Shown: positions 1 to 7,847, numbered from the stretch's first letter. The stretch: 13,996 nucleotides of DNA from Flavobacterium sp. (GCA_023253295.1 JALRGZ010000096.1:1-13996), one strand, 5' to 3'. The notes: generated from the letters alone by a model not told the origin. Numbers and translations: made by a program.

Positions 1-600
1 CACTACGATCATTTTGCTGCTTTCTTCGATAGTTTGAAACGCATCAATAATATTATCATCGACTTGGATCGTGATATCTGGACGTATGTTTCTATGGAAT
101 ATTTCAAACAAAAAATCAAAGCAGGTGAAATTGGTTCATCAGCAATGCCACATAAAGTAAACCCTATTGATTTTGAAAATTCAGAAGGAAACTTAGGAAT
201 TGCTAATGCTATTTTCGAACACTTATCAGCTAAATTACCTATTTCAAGATTGCAACGTGATTTAACTGACAGTACTGTTTTAAGAAATGTTGGTGTACCA
301 ATGGGACACACTATCATTGCTTTTGAAGCTACTTTGAAAGGTTTGAACAAATTATTATTGAACGAAGCTAAATTCCACGAAGATTTAGAAAGTAACTGGG
401 CGGTAGTTGCTGAGGCTATCCAAACTATTTTACGTCGTGAGGCCTATCCAAATCCATATGAAGCTTTAAAAGGTTTAACAAGAACTAATGAAGCGATTAC
501 TAAAAAATCTATTCACGAGTTCATCGGTACATTAGACGTTTCTGATACTATCAAAACTGAATTGTTACAAATTACACCAAGTAATTTTATCGGAATTTAA
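1..600 (+). CDS. purB: Adenylosuccinate lyase, C-terminal part (5' truncated by the window)
   Basis: Adenylosuccinate lyase acts in the cytoplasm twice in purine synthesis, releasing fumarate from SAICAR and from adenylosuccinate. The frame is open from base 1 (first residues HYDHFAAFFDSL) to TAA at 598-600, giving about 199 residues, under half of a typical bacterial PurB of about 450 residues. The fumarase/aspartase superfamily signature is visible as GEIGSSAMPHKVNPIDFEN; the Ser pair in this mobile loop includes the catalytic Ser of the family. The flanking LDRDIW and SRLQRDLTDSTVLRN blocks fit the longer E. coli-like PurB type. A TTG at 34 is an internal Leu codon, not a start. A strong terminator follows 20 bases after the stop, so purB ends its transcription unit. 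Family assignment is firm; only the N-terminus is missing. Confidence 0.96.
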   Translation, partial: HYDHFAAFFDSLKRINNIIIDLDRDIWTYVSMEYFKQKIKAGEIGSSAMPHKVNPIDFENSEGNLGIANAIFEHLSAKLPISRLQRDLTDSTVLRNVGVPMGHTIIAFEATLKGLNKLLLNEAKFHEDLESNWAVVAEAIQTILRREAYPNPYEALKGLTRTNEAITKKSIHEFIGTLDVSDTIKTELLQITPSNFIGI

Positions 601-620
601 TCAAAACGAGTTATCGCTAT

Positions 621-660
621 ACAATAAGGTCCCGATGAGAATCGGGACCTTATTGTTTTT
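621..660 (+). terminator. Intrinsic terminator after purB
   Basis: A perfect 16-bp stem (621-636 with 641-656, core AAGGTCCCGAT / ATCGGGACCTT) closes a GAGA tetraloop and runs into a short T tract at 656-660. The A-rich 5' arm gives it some capacity in the other orientation, but no convergent gene is present. Confidence 0.95.
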
Positions 661-688
661 ATAAATCTATGTTAATTACAGCCTAAAA

Positions 689-719
689 TTGCACATCAAA
701 AGCGCTTTTAGTATTTTTA
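689..719 (+). promoter_or_regulatory. Candidate promoter of the CPA2 antiporter, with a 12-bp palindrome between its elements
   Basis: TTG at 689-691, 20 bases, then TATTTTTA at 712-719 match the Bacteroidota -33/-7 pattern (TTG, TAnnTTTG) at all but the last position. Initiation would fall near 725, giving a leader of about 20 bases before the ATG at 747. The spacer contains the perfect palindrome AAAAGCGCTTTT (698-709), in the right place for a repressor operator. Both the promoter use and any operator role are inferred. Confidence 0.5.
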
Positions 720-746
720 ACAGCATTGCATGAAAAAATATAATTT

Positions 747-2987
747 ATGAGTACAGTTACCGCTGTTGCTGAAGCATCTCAACATTTAAAACCTCTAATT
801 AGCGACTTAGGATTAATCCTAATGACTGCTGGTATCGCCGTTTTATTATTTAAAAAAATCAAACAGCCTTTAGTACTCGGTTATTTAATAGCTGGTTTTT
901 TAGCGGGAAATCATTTTGATTTTTTCCCTTCGGTAAAAGATGTACATAGTGTAGAAATCTGGGCTGAAATAGGTATTATTATTCTTTTATTTAGTTTAGG
1001 TCTCGAATTTAGTTTCAAAAAATTAATGAAAGTGGGGGGAACCGCCTCCATAACTGCCATCACCCAAATCATAACCATGGTCCTCTTAGGGTTTTTGGTA
1101 GGAAAATGGATGGGTTGGAAACAAATGGACTGTATTTTTCTTGGGGTAATTCTCTCTATATCCTCCACTACTATCATCCTTAAAACCTTTGATGAATTAA
1201 AAGTAAAAGCGCAGCAATTTGCAGGAATCGTTATTGGTTCGCTTATTGTACAAGATATTGTAGCCATCTTAATGATGGTTTTATTGTCAACTGTTGCTGT
1301 GAGTCAACAATTTTCCGGAGGGGAACTGATCATGTCGGTTTTTAAATTAGGTTTTTTCTTGATAGCCTGGTTTGTGGGTGGCATCTTTTTCATTCCTACT
1401 TTATTGAAAAAAACCAAACACCTACTTACGGATGAAATGATGCTTATCCTTTCGTTAGCTTTGTGTTTAATGATGGTAATACTGGCATCAAACGTTGGAT
1501 TTTCGCCTGCTTTAGGAGCATTTATCATGGGATCTATTATTGCCGAAACTACTCATGCTGAACACATTGAACATCTTATCAAACCTGTAAAAGATTTATT
1601 TGGTGCGGTATTCTTTGTATCAGTGGGTATGTTGATTAATCCACATACTTTATACGAATATGCTATTCCTGTAGCAATCCTAACTTTGGTAACAATTCTT
1701 GGACAATCCATCAGTTCCACTGCAGGAGCCATTATTTCGGGACAACCTTTAAAACAATCAGTGCAAACAGGGATGAGTTTAGCACAAATTGGAGAGTTCT
1801 CTTTTATTATTGCTACACTGGGTATGTCCATGAACGTAACTAGTGATTTCTTATATCCTGTAGTCGTAGCTGTTTCGGCAGTTACTACCTTTACCACTCC
1901 TTTCATGGTTAAAATGGCGGTACCTTTCTCAGGCTATTTAGAGAAAAAATTACCTCGGAAATGGACCAAAAGAATTGCCCGATATAGTGCGAATGCCCAA
2001 GCTATTCGGTCGGTAAGTACCTGGCAAGTGGTTATTAGAGCTCATTTGATTCAAATTATCTTACACACTATTATTATCACTTCGGTTATTTTAATGTCTT
2101 CTAAATTTATATTGCCACTAGTAGAAAATTCTAAATTTGGAAATACTATAGCAGCCTTAATAACAATGATTGTTATTTCCCCTTTTCTTTGGGCTCTTTC
2201 CCTGCGCAGAGTAGCCGTAAAAGAAGTAGATCTATTATTTGAAGAAAAAAGATACCGTGGTCCTATCCTTATGCTGTTCTTCTTCCGTATGGGATTAGCT
2301 GTTTTTTACATTGGTTTTTTACTAAATATCTTTTTCTCGCCAGGAATCGCTTTTATAGCATTAGTACTGGCAATTATCATCTATTTATTATTTCCAAAAA
2401 AACTTCACGAACAATATCATAAAATCGAAAGTCATTTCTTGACTAACCTGAACGATAGAGAAGAAAAAAAGATAGACCGTAGTTATGCTTATTTAACATC
2501 TTGGGATGGACACATGACCACTTTTGAAATCTCAAAAGAATCGAATTTGGCAGGAAAAACACTTCGAGAAATCAAAATGAGAGAACTACTTGGAGTAAAT
2601 ATCGCTTACATAAACCGAGGAGAAATAACCATCCAAATTCCTAATAAAACCGAACGTTTGTTCCCTGGAGATGAAATTTGTGTGATTGGTTCGGATGCGC
2701 AAGTCAAAGAATTTGCTAACTTTTTAAGACAAAACGAAGTTGAAGTACCTGAAAAAGTAGTTAAAGATGAAATTATTCTGCGTCAAATTGTTTTACATAA
2801 TGAAGAATTTATTGGAAAAAGCGTTGGTCAATCCAAACTAAGAGAACGTACCAAAGGATTATTAGTTAGTATTGAACGACAAGGTAACCGAATCCTGAAT
2901 CCTGAATCCAATATTATTTTGGAAAAAAATGATTTACTATGGTTAGTGGGTAGCAAAAAATTAATGGAGGAATTATTCAAAGATTAA
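747..2987 (+). CDS. CPA2-family (KefB/KefC-like) monovalent cation:proton antiporter with tandem C-terminal RCK_C domains
   Basis: Inner-membrane antiporter, 746 residues, expected to exchange K+ or Na+ for H+. About twelve hydrophobic segments occupy residues 20-400, with CPA2 hallmarks: LFSLGLEFSFKKL (82-94), the LIVQD motif (166-170), GFSPALGAFIMG (251-262) followed by the KPVKDLFGAVFFVSVGM block (279-295), and QIGEFSFIIATLG. A further set of hydrophobic segments follows at about 430-560. The cytoplasmic tail carries two consecutive TrkA-C/RCK_C domains (about 585-655 and 672-745), each with the form [LA]GK[TS][LV]...N/GD[EL], recognised as ligand-binding regulatory modules. No Rossmann RCK_N (GxGxxG) domain is present, unlike KefB/KefC, which suggests control by a small ligand such as a nucleotide rather than NAD(H) or glutathione; this is inference. 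It is monocistronic, between two terminators. Ion specificity cannot be read from the sequence. Confidence 0.92.
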   Translation: MSTVTAVAEASQHLKPLISDLGLILMTAGIAVLLFKKIKQPLVLGYLIAGFLAGNHFDFFPSVKDVHSVEIWAEIGIIILLFSLGLEFSFKKLMKVGGTASITAITQIITMVLLGFLVGKWMGWKQMDCIFLGVILSISSTTIILKTFDELKVKAQQFAGIVIGSLIVQDIVAILMMVLLSTVAVSQQFSGGELIMSVFKLGFFLIAWFVGGIFFIPTLLKKTKHLLTDEMMLILSLALCLMMVILASNVGFSPALGAFIMGSIIAETTHAEHIEHLIKPVKDLFGAVFFVSVGMLINPHTLYEYAIPVAILTLVTILGQSISSTAGAIISGQPLKQSVQTGMSLAQIGEFSFIIATLGMSMNVTSDFLYPVVVAVSAVTTFTTPFMVKMAVPFSGYLEKKLPRKWTKRIARYSANAQAIRSVSTWQVVIRAHLIQIILHTIIITSVILMSSKFILPLVENSKFGNTIAALITMIVISPFLWALSLRRVAVKEVDLLFEEKRYRGPILMLFFFRMGLAVFYIGFLLNIFFSPGIAFIALVLAIIIYLLFPKKLHEQYHKIESHFLTNLNDREEKKIDRSYAYLTSWDGHMTTFEISKESNLAGKTLREIKMRELLGVNIAYINRGEITIQIPNKTERLFPGDEICVIGSDAQVKEFANFLRQNEVEVPEKVVKDEIILRQIVLHNEEFIGKSVGQSKLRERTKGLLVSIERQGNRILNPESNIILEKNDLLWLVGSKKLMEELFKD

Positions 2988-3012
2988 AAGCCTTACCAAA
3001 TAGCAAATATTG

Positions 3013-3049
3013 AAATGCCTGAACTAAAATTGGTTCAGGCATTTTTTTT
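3013..3049 (+). terminator. Intrinsic terminator after the CPA2 antiporter
   Basis: A 12-bp stem (3013-3024 with 3033-3044, core GCCTGAAC / GTTCAGGC), an 8-base loop and a run of eight T (3042-3049). It lies 25 bases after the stop codon. Confidence 0.93.
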
Positions 3050-3255
3050 GTATAAAATTCTGCAAAAGCCTAATCAAATTCAATAAAACCTATTAAATAT
3101 GTATTTAAAAAATAAACGACCTATCTATTCCTTTTCAATCGAAATTTGAGTAAATTTATACTAGCAAGAGAATTGAAAACTATCACTTCTTTAAGTGTTT
3201 TTTTATAAGAAATACGATAAAAACTACCCAAACAGTAATTGTAAAACAATTCGAT

Positions 3256-4158
3256 ATGGCATTTATAGATTATTACAAAGTATTAGAAGTAGACAAAAAC
3301 GCTACTGATGCGGAAATCAAGAAGGCTTACCGAAAATTGGCTCGTAAATACCATCCTGACATCAATCCTAACGATAAGGAAGCTGAGAAAAAATTCAAAG
3401 AAATTAACGAAGCAAATGAAGTATTAGGCAATACGGAAAAAAGGAAAAAATATGATGCCTACGGAGAACATTGGCAACATGCTGCAGAGTATGAAAAAGC
3501 AAATCAAGGACAACGCTATTACAACAGCAGTGGTTCACAAGAAGACTTTAACAGCTATGGCAGAGATGCTCATGATGACTATTCTGATTTTTTCGAATCA
3601 CTCTTCGGAAACAGAGGAAAACGTCATGGCTCAGCTCATCAATTCAAAGGTTCTGATTATACAAGCGAATTACAACTAAACCTTGAAGAAGCTTACACTA
3701 CCCATAAAAAAACTATTACGGTTAATGGCAAGAACATTCGTTTTACCATTCCTGCCGGTATAGAAAATGGACAAACTATTAAAATAACCGGACATGGTGG
3801 TGATGGCATGAACGGAGGACCTAAAGGGGATTTATACATTACTTTTACTATTAACAACCACCCCGATTTTAAAAGAGACAAAGACAATTTGTATGCAACA
3901 GTTACATTAGACTTATATAAAGCCGTTTTGGGTGGCGAAGTAACGGTAAATACGTTTGACGGAAAAGCCAAACTCAAAATTGCTCCCGGAACGCAAAACG
4001 GCACTAAAGTAAAACTTAAAGGAAAAGGGTTTCCTGTTTATAAAAAAGAAGGTCATTTTGGCGATTTATACATTACTTTCCAAATTAAAATTCCAACACA
4101 ACTAACCAACAAAGAACTAGAATTATTTACCGAACTATCTAAACTAAGAAGCACATGA
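3256..4158 (+). CDS. cbpA: CbpA-type DnaJ co-chaperone (J-domain protein without zinc finger)
   Basis: Co-chaperone that stimulates DnaK ATPase and delivers clients; E. coli CbpA also binds curved DNA. The 300-residue protein has an N-terminal J domain (1-70) with the catalytic HPD triad at residues 33-35 in KYHPDINP, a polar Gly/Ser/Asn-rich linker (about 80-130), and two beta-sandwich client-binding domains (about 135-295) containing GDLYITF twice. The four CxxCxGxG zinc motifs of true DnaJ are absent, making this a class B protein. It overlaps the following modulator gene by 4 bp (ATGA), the classical cbpA-cbpM arrangement, which makes CbpA the preferred name over DnaJ. ATG at 3256 gives the canonical J-domain start (FIDYYKVLEV). 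The 206-base upstream gap shows no convincing promoter match. Confidence 0.94.
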   Translation: MAFIDYYKVLEVDKNATDAEIKKAYRKLARKYHPDINPNDKEAEKKFKEINEANEVLGNTEKRKKYDAYGEHWQHAAEYEKANQGQRYYNSSGSQEDFNSYGRDAHDDYSDFFESLFGNRGKRHGSAHQFKGSDYTSELQLNLEEAYTTHKKTITVNGKNIRFTIPAGIENGQTIKITGHGGDGMNGGPKGDLYITFTINNHPDFKRDKDNLYATVTLDLYKAVLGGEVTVNTFDGKAKLKIAPGTQNGTKVKLKGKGFPVYKKEGHFGDLYITFQIKIPTQLTNKELELFTELSKLRST

Positions 4159-4448
4159 ACACCGAAAACTTCATCCCAATAAACACTTTATGCCAACACT
4201 ATAAAGTTGAAATTAGTTTTTTCAATACCCTTGATGAAAACGGTTTAATCGATATCGAATTTGTAGATAACGTTCAATATGTACATAAAGAATCCATCTA
4301 CGAAATTGAAAAAATTGTGCGCATGCACAAAGATTTGGATGTAAATATTGAGGGAATTGATGTTGTTCTTAACTTACTCCAAAAAATTGACGCTTTACAA
4401 TCTGAATTACTGAGAGTTAGAAATCGTTTGCTATTATATGAAAATTAA
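4155..4448 (+). CDS. cbpM: CbpM-like chaperone modulator (MerR-type HTH)
   Basis: A 97-residue protein whose start codon overlaps the cbpA stop. CbpM of E. coli binds the J domain of CbpA and inhibits its co-chaperone and DNA-binding activity. Here the N-terminal part (about 5-60) has the MerR_2/CbpM pattern: an early helix pair (INTLCQHYKVEISFFNTLDE), a short GLIDIE turn, then a beta segment with V-x-Y-V and the helix IYEIEKIVRMHKDLDVN. A second half (68-97, EGIDVVLNLLQKIDALQSEL...) is amphipathic and ends in a coiled-coil-like helix. Function rests on family pattern plus gene order; sequence similarity in this family is low. No clear hairpin terminator was seen before the next gene. Confidence 0.85.
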   Translation: MNTENFIPINTLCQHYKVEISFFNTLDENGLIDIEFVDNVQYVHKESIYEIEKIVRMHKDLDVNIEGIDVVLNLLQKIDALQSELLRVRNRLLLYEN

Positions 4449-4582
4449 CACCTACTAAAAACCATCTGCAACAAAACCAAAAAATAACTTAAAACCAAAA
4501 TACAAAGCCTAATAAAATATATTTTTTTTATATTTTAACCTCCAAATAAAGTATCTTTCACGATAAAACAGTAGTAATCAAG

Positions 4583-4590
4583 TACATTTG
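4583..4590 (+). promoter_or_regulatory. Candidate -7 element of the second antiporter gene
   Basis: TACATTTG is an exact match to the Bacteroidota TAnnTTTG element, 28 bases before the ATG at 4619, implying a leader of roughly 20-25 bases. No TTG lies at the expected -33 distance, so only half of the promoter is supported. Confidence 0.5.
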
Positions 4591-4618
4591 ATGCTATTGG
4601 GTAAAAAATAAAAAATAT

Positions 4619-5830
4619 ATGACAATTGTAATTTCACTTTGTATCTTATTATTGGTTTCTTATTTATTTGATTTAACAGCTTCAAAAACAAAAATTCCTT
4701 CGGTCATATTGCTTTTACTTTTGGGTTGGTTTGTCAAAGAAATAACTACTTTTTTCTTAATAAAACTTCCCGATTTAAGTTCCACCTTACCTATTTTAGG
4801 AACAATTGGATTGATTCTAATTGTACTTGAAGGTTCACTTGAATTAGAACTCAACAAATCTAAAATTAGTTTAATTAAAAAATCGTCTTTAGGTGCTTTT
4901 TTACCTTTGATTTTAACAGCCTTAGGACTTGCCTATCTCTTTTATTATTATTCTGAATATGATTTTAAAACCTGTCTAAGCAACGCCATACCATTTTGTG
5001 TAATTAGTAGCGCAATTGCCATCCCGAGTGTTCGTAATTTACGCCAATCTTATAAAGAGTTTGTTATTTACGAAAGTAGCTTATCGGATATATTTGGTGT
5101 AATCTTCTTTAATTTCGTTGCTTTTAATACTAGTTTTGGAGCCGAAACTTTTGGCTATTTCTCTCTGGAAATCCTTCTTATCATTATCATTTCATTTGTT
5201 GCGACAATCCTATTATCCTTTTTACTCAATAAAATAGACCATCACATTAAATTTGTTCCCATCATCTTACTCATCATTTTAATTTATGAAGTATCTAAAA
5301 TCTTCCACTTACCGGCTTTAGTTTTTATAATGGTTTTTGGACTATCCATTGGAAATTTAGATGAATTAAAACAATATCAATGGATACAAAAATTCCGTTT
5401 GGACTTATTAAATAAAGAGGTTCACAAATTCAAAGAACTCATTATTGAAGCTACTTTTTTAGTTAGAGCCCTATTCTTTTTACTATTTGGTTATCTTATA
5501 AAAACTTCCGAAATTCTAAATCCTGATACCATTTTGTGGGCTTTAGCTATAGTAGGAATAATTCTTGTCATACGCTTTTTTCAACTTAAATTATCCAAAA
5601 TACCTCTATTCCCGTTACTTTTTGTAGCACCGAGAGGATTAATTACGATTCTTTTATTCTTATCTATAGCTCCAGAAAATCAAATTGAGCTAGTTAATAA
5701 ATCACTCATCATTCAGGTGATTTTATTAACTGCTATTATCATGATGTTAGGAATTATGCTAACTACTATCAAAAGAATAAAAACAATCGAAGAGACCAGA
5801 AAAGTACTGCGTAGCCATCAGGAAGATTAA
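4619..5830 (+). CDS. CPA1-like sodium/cation:proton antiporter, integral membrane protein
   Basis: Polytopic membrane protein of 403 residues, almost entirely hydrophobic (about 11-12 segments) with only a short charged tail. Features of the Na+/H+ exchanger superfamily are the early KIPSVILLLLLGW (25-37), the LIVLEGSLELEL segment (67-78), ESSLSDIFGVIFFNF (152-166), where the Asp of the membrane-embedded ion site would be D157, and a late APRGLIT block (about residues 336-342). It likely exchanges Na+ or K+ for H+; direction and specificity are not visible. It has no regulatory RCK or USP tail, unlike the antiporter at 747-2987. It follows cbpAM by 170 bases with its own -7 element, so it is probably a separate unit. 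The family assignment is more secure than the substrate. Confidence 0.85.
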   Translation: MTIVISLCILLLVSYLFDLTASKTKIPSVILLLLLGWFVKEITTFFLIKLPDLSSTLPILGTIGLILIVLEGSLELELNKSKISLIKKSSLGAFLPLILTALGLAYLFYYYSEYDFKTCLSNAIPFCVISSAIAIPSVRNLRQSYKEFVIYESSLSDIFGVIFFNFVAFNTSFGAETFGYFSLEILLIIIISFVATILLSFLLNKIDHHIKFVPIILLIILIYEVSKIFHLPALVFIMVFGLSIGNLDELKQYQWIQKFRLDLLNKEVHKFKELIIEATFLVRALFFLLFGYLIKTSEILNPDTILWALAIVGIILVIRFFQLKLSKIPLFPLLFVAPRGLITILLFLSIAPENQIELVNKSLIIQVILLTAIIMMLGIMLTTIKRIKTIEETRKVLRSHQED

Positions 5831-6081
5831 TTTCTATCCCAATAATTTCAGCAAAAGAATAATCTTTAGACTATTTTTCTTTAAAAATCCTGTTTTTTTT
5901 ACCTGTAGTGACTAGCTAAAAAATTAATTAGATATACCACTTACAATAAAAGAAAGAAAAAACTTAAAAAAAAGAGAACGATACATATTAAGAAAAAAAT
6001 CAAACATCCTCGTAAAATCAATACCTAACAGCTCTTTTATTTGTTTTAAACAAAAAAATTAAAAAAAAAAATCACTTAAAC
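5831..6081. other. Gene-less AT-rich spacer
   Basis: Together with the marR control region this makes a 311-base gap. It is very AT-rich with poly-A and poly-T tracts. I see no open frame with coding character on either strand, no tRNA-like fold, and no convincing GC-rich terminator hairpin for the upstream antiporter; the T8 run near 5893-5900 has no strong stem before it. Confidence 0.6.
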
Positions 6082-6127
6082 ATTTGTATATACAAATAAA
6101 AAAAGTGTTACATTTGTACCAACAAAT
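6082..6127 (+). promoter_or_regulatory. Two MarR-type palindromic operators 30 bp apart, overlapping the marR promoter
   Basis: Site 1 (6082-6097) is the perfect palindrome ATTTGTATATACAAAT. Site 2 (6112-6127) has the same half-sites around a different centre, ATTTGT-ACCA-ACAAAT. Their centres are exactly 30 bp apart, about three helical turns, so a pair of dimers would sit on one DNA face. The flanks are also similar (C before, AAAAAA after), so the unit looks like a tandem duplication. The 16-bp two-fold design is typical of MarR-family operators, and the adjacent gene encodes a MarR protein, so autoregulation is inferred. Confidence 0.72.
6084..6116 (+). promoter_or_regulatory. Promoter of the marR-nitroreductase-yceI operon
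   Basis: TACATTTG at 6109-6116 matches TAnnTTTG exactly; TTG at 6084-6086 lies 22 bases upstream, at the long end of the accepted spacing. Transcription would start near 6122, 20 bases before the marR ATG. The -33 element is inside operator 1 and the -7 element overlaps operator 2, so bound repressor would block both. Confidence 0.65.
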
Positions 6128-6141
6128 AAAAAAGTATTGGA

Positions 6142-6612
6142 ATGAAAATTGAAGATGAAATAAAAAGTACGGTTGCATTAGACCTATCTAAGAAGATAAT
6201 TCTCAATATCATGTATACCAACAATATTTTGAGTGAAAGGTTTCACGAGGTATTAAAACCATATGATTTATCGGGAGAACAATATAATGTTTTACGCATT
6301 CTTAGAGGTCAAAAAGGAAATCCCGCAAATATGTGTGTGATTCAGGAACGAATGGTTGCCAAGACAAGCAACACGACGAGACTAGTTGACAAATTATTAT
6401 TAAAAGAATTAGTAACGCGAAATGTCTGTCCGGACAACAGAAGAAAAATAGAAGTTTTAATTACCCAAAAAGGATTAGATGTTTTAGCAGAATTAGAACC
6501 AAAAGTTAATAACCACGAAAAGTTTATGACTACTAATTTAAATCCTGAAGAACTGGAACAATTGAATGAATTATTAGAAAAATACAGAAATACAGAAATT
6601 AATAACAAATAA
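6142..6612 (+). CDS. MarR-family transcriptional regulator
   Basis: Winged-helix repressor of 156 residues, cytoplasmic and dimeric in this family. Visible elements are an N-terminal dimerisation helix (10-38), LSGEQYNVLRIL (43-54) typical of MarR helix 2, a recognition helix about 72-87 (VAKTSNTTRLVDKLLLK), and the wing with the conserved D-x-R-R pattern (VCPDNRRKIEVLIT, 95-108). C-terminal helices 115-152 complete the dimer interface. Two cysteines, C65 just before the recognition helix and C96 in the wing, are candidate redox or electrophile sensors, but that is inference. The gene is first in an operon with a nitroreductase (1-base gap) and YceI, and probable operators lie at its promoter, so it likely represses this operon and responds to an oxidant, quinone or nitro compound. 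Confidence 0.93.
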   Translation: MKIEDEIKSTVALDLSKKIILNIMYTNNILSERFHEVLKPYDLSGEQYNVLRILRGQKGNPANMCVIQERMVAKTSNTTRLVDKLLLKELVTRNVCPDNRRKIEVLITQKGLDVLAELEPKVNNHEKFMTTNLNPEELEQLNELLEKYRNTEINNK

Positions 6613-6613
6613 C

Positions 6614-7246
6614 ATGAGCACTTTTATAGAAAATCAAAATTGGAGATACGCAACTAAAAAATTTGATGCATCCAAAAAAATATCAAAAGAAGATTTAAAA
6701 ACTTTAAAAGAAGCAATTCGATTAAGTACCTCTTCATACGGATTACAGCCCTACAAAATAATCATTGTAGAAAATCCGGAATTAAGAGCAAAAATCCAAC
6801 CAGCTGCCTGGGGACAATCTCAAATTGTTGACGCTTCTCATCTAATCATTTTTGCAAATGAAACTCAAGTTGAAGAACAAACTATAGACAATTTCATCTC
6901 TAACATAAGTACAACCAGAAATATTCCTGTTGAAGCTTTGACTGGCTATGGTGATTTTATGAAATCGAAACTGCTTACACTTCCTGAAGACACTCAAAAA
7001 GTCTGGACTTCAAAACAAACTTATTTAGCTTTAGGAAATTTATTAAATGCAGCTGCTGAACTTAAAATTGACGCTACTCCAATGGAAGGATTTTCAGCTG
7101 AAGAAGTAAACGAAATTTTAGGTTTAGACAAACTAGGATTAAACACTTCACTTATTGCAACTTTAGGTTACAGACATGAAGAAGACAACACACAACACAA
7201 CAAAAAAGTTAGAAAATCAGAAGAAGAATTATTTATCACTTTTTAA
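6614..7246 (+). CDS. Nitroreductase-family NAD(P)H-dependent FMN oxidoreductase
   Basis: Cytoplasmic flavoenzyme of 210 residues, of the NfsB/YfkO-like nitroreductase fold, expected to reduce quinones, nitro compounds or similar electrophiles with NAD(P)H. The opening NWRYATKKFD (8-17) contains the Arg and Lys that contact FMN phosphate and isoalloxazine in this family; SSYGLQPYKIIIV (40-52) supplies the usual S-x-x-x-x-Q-P FMN loop; ALGNLLNAAAEL and DATPMEGF give the second FMN-contact region, and LGYRHEED near the C-terminus the closing phosphate-site Arg. Length is normal. One base separates it from the MarR gene and 34 bases from yceI, with no promoter between, so they are co-transcribed. 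The physiological substrate is unknown. Confidence 0.92.
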   Translation: MSTFIENQNWRYATKKFDASKKISKEDLKTLKEAIRLSTSSYGLQPYKIIIVENPELRAKIQPAAWGQSQIVDASHLIIFANETQVEEQTIDNFISNISTTRNIPVEALTGYGDFMKSKLLTLPEDTQKVWTSKQTYLALGNLLNAAAELKIDATPMEGFSAEEVNEILGLDKLGLNTSLIATLGYRHEEDNTQHNKKVRKSEEELFITF

Positions 7247-7280
7247 TAATTATATAATCAAAAATCAAATTTAAACAATC

Positions 7281-7847
7281 ATGAAAAATTTAAAAACAAT
7301 TGCAATTGCATTATTCGTAGCGGTAGCAGGACTTTCAGTAAATGCTCAAACAAAAAAAATTGATGTTAAAGCATCTTCTATCAAATGGGTAGGTAAAAAA
7401 GTAACCGGAGAACACTCAGGAACAGTAAACTTTAAAGACGGAGCTGTAGTTCTAAAAGGAAAAAAATTAGTTGGAGGTAGTTTTACTGTAGACATGACTT
7501 CTTTAACAGCTACTGACTTAACTGGTGAATACCAAGAAAAATTAAACGGTCACTTAAAAGCTGATGATTTCTTTGGAACAGAAAAATTTCCAACTTCAAC
7601 TTTGGTAATCAAAAAAATTGGAGCTAAAGCTAAAGATGTTTACGCTGTAACTGCTGATTTAACCATTAAAGGAATTACTAAACCTGTTAATTTTGAATTA
7701 GCTGTTAAAGATAATACTGCTACAACTGCTTTTAAAGTAGACAGAACTAAATACGATATTAAATATGGTTCTGGGAACTTCTTCCAAGGTTTAGGAGACA
7801 AAACTATCTATGATGATTTTGAATTAGCTGTAAGCTTAAAATTTTAA
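7281..7847 (+). CDS. YceI-family secreted lipocalin-like protein
   Basis: Exported protein of 188 residues. The N-terminus (MKNLKTIAIALFVAVAG) is a Sec signal peptide with probable cleavage after A22 (VNA|Q). The mature part is a single YceI domain, an eight-stranded lipocalin-like barrel that binds polyisoprenoid or amphiphilic ligands in characterised members. Typical blocks are IKWVGKKVTGEHSGTVNFKDG, GGSFTVDMTSL, HLKADDFFGTEKFPTSTLVI, VTADLTIKGITKPVNFE and the closing YDIKYGSGNFF...DDFELAVSL. It is the last gene of the marR operon and is followed by a terminator. Its pairing with a MarR regulator and a quinone-reductase-like enzyme suggests a role in handling an isoprenoid or quinone-type compound in the periplasm, but this is inference from context. 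Confidence 0.94.
   Translation: MKNLKTIAIALFVAVAGLSVNAQTKKIDVKASSIKWVGKKVTGEHSGTVNFKDGAVVLKGKKLVGGSFTVDMTSLTATDLTGEYQEKLNGHLKADDFFGTEKFPTSTLVIKKIGAKAKDVYAVTADLTIKGITKPVNFELAVKDNTATTAFKVDRTKYDIKYGSGNFFQGLGDKTIYDDFELAVSLKF

Noticed and set aside
730..750. Tiny frame MKKYNL whose TGA overlaps the antiporter ATG, as a coupled upstream ORF.
   Set aside because: Six codons of AT-rich sequence have no special composition and are expected by chance.
3184..3204. Small hairpin CACTT-cttt-AAGTG followed by seven T upstream of cbpA, as a terminator or attenuator.
   Set aside because: Stem is only five pairs and AT-rich, and an excellent terminator already lies at 3013-3049; a regulatory role is possible but not supported.
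3452..3679. Plus-strand 75-codon frame inside cbpA.
   Set aside because: Alternative frame of the conserved J-domain protein linker; no independent evidence.
3256..4158. Calling this gene dnaJ.
   Set aside because: No CxxCxGxG zinc motifs, shorter length, and the overlapping cbpM-like gene point to CbpA.
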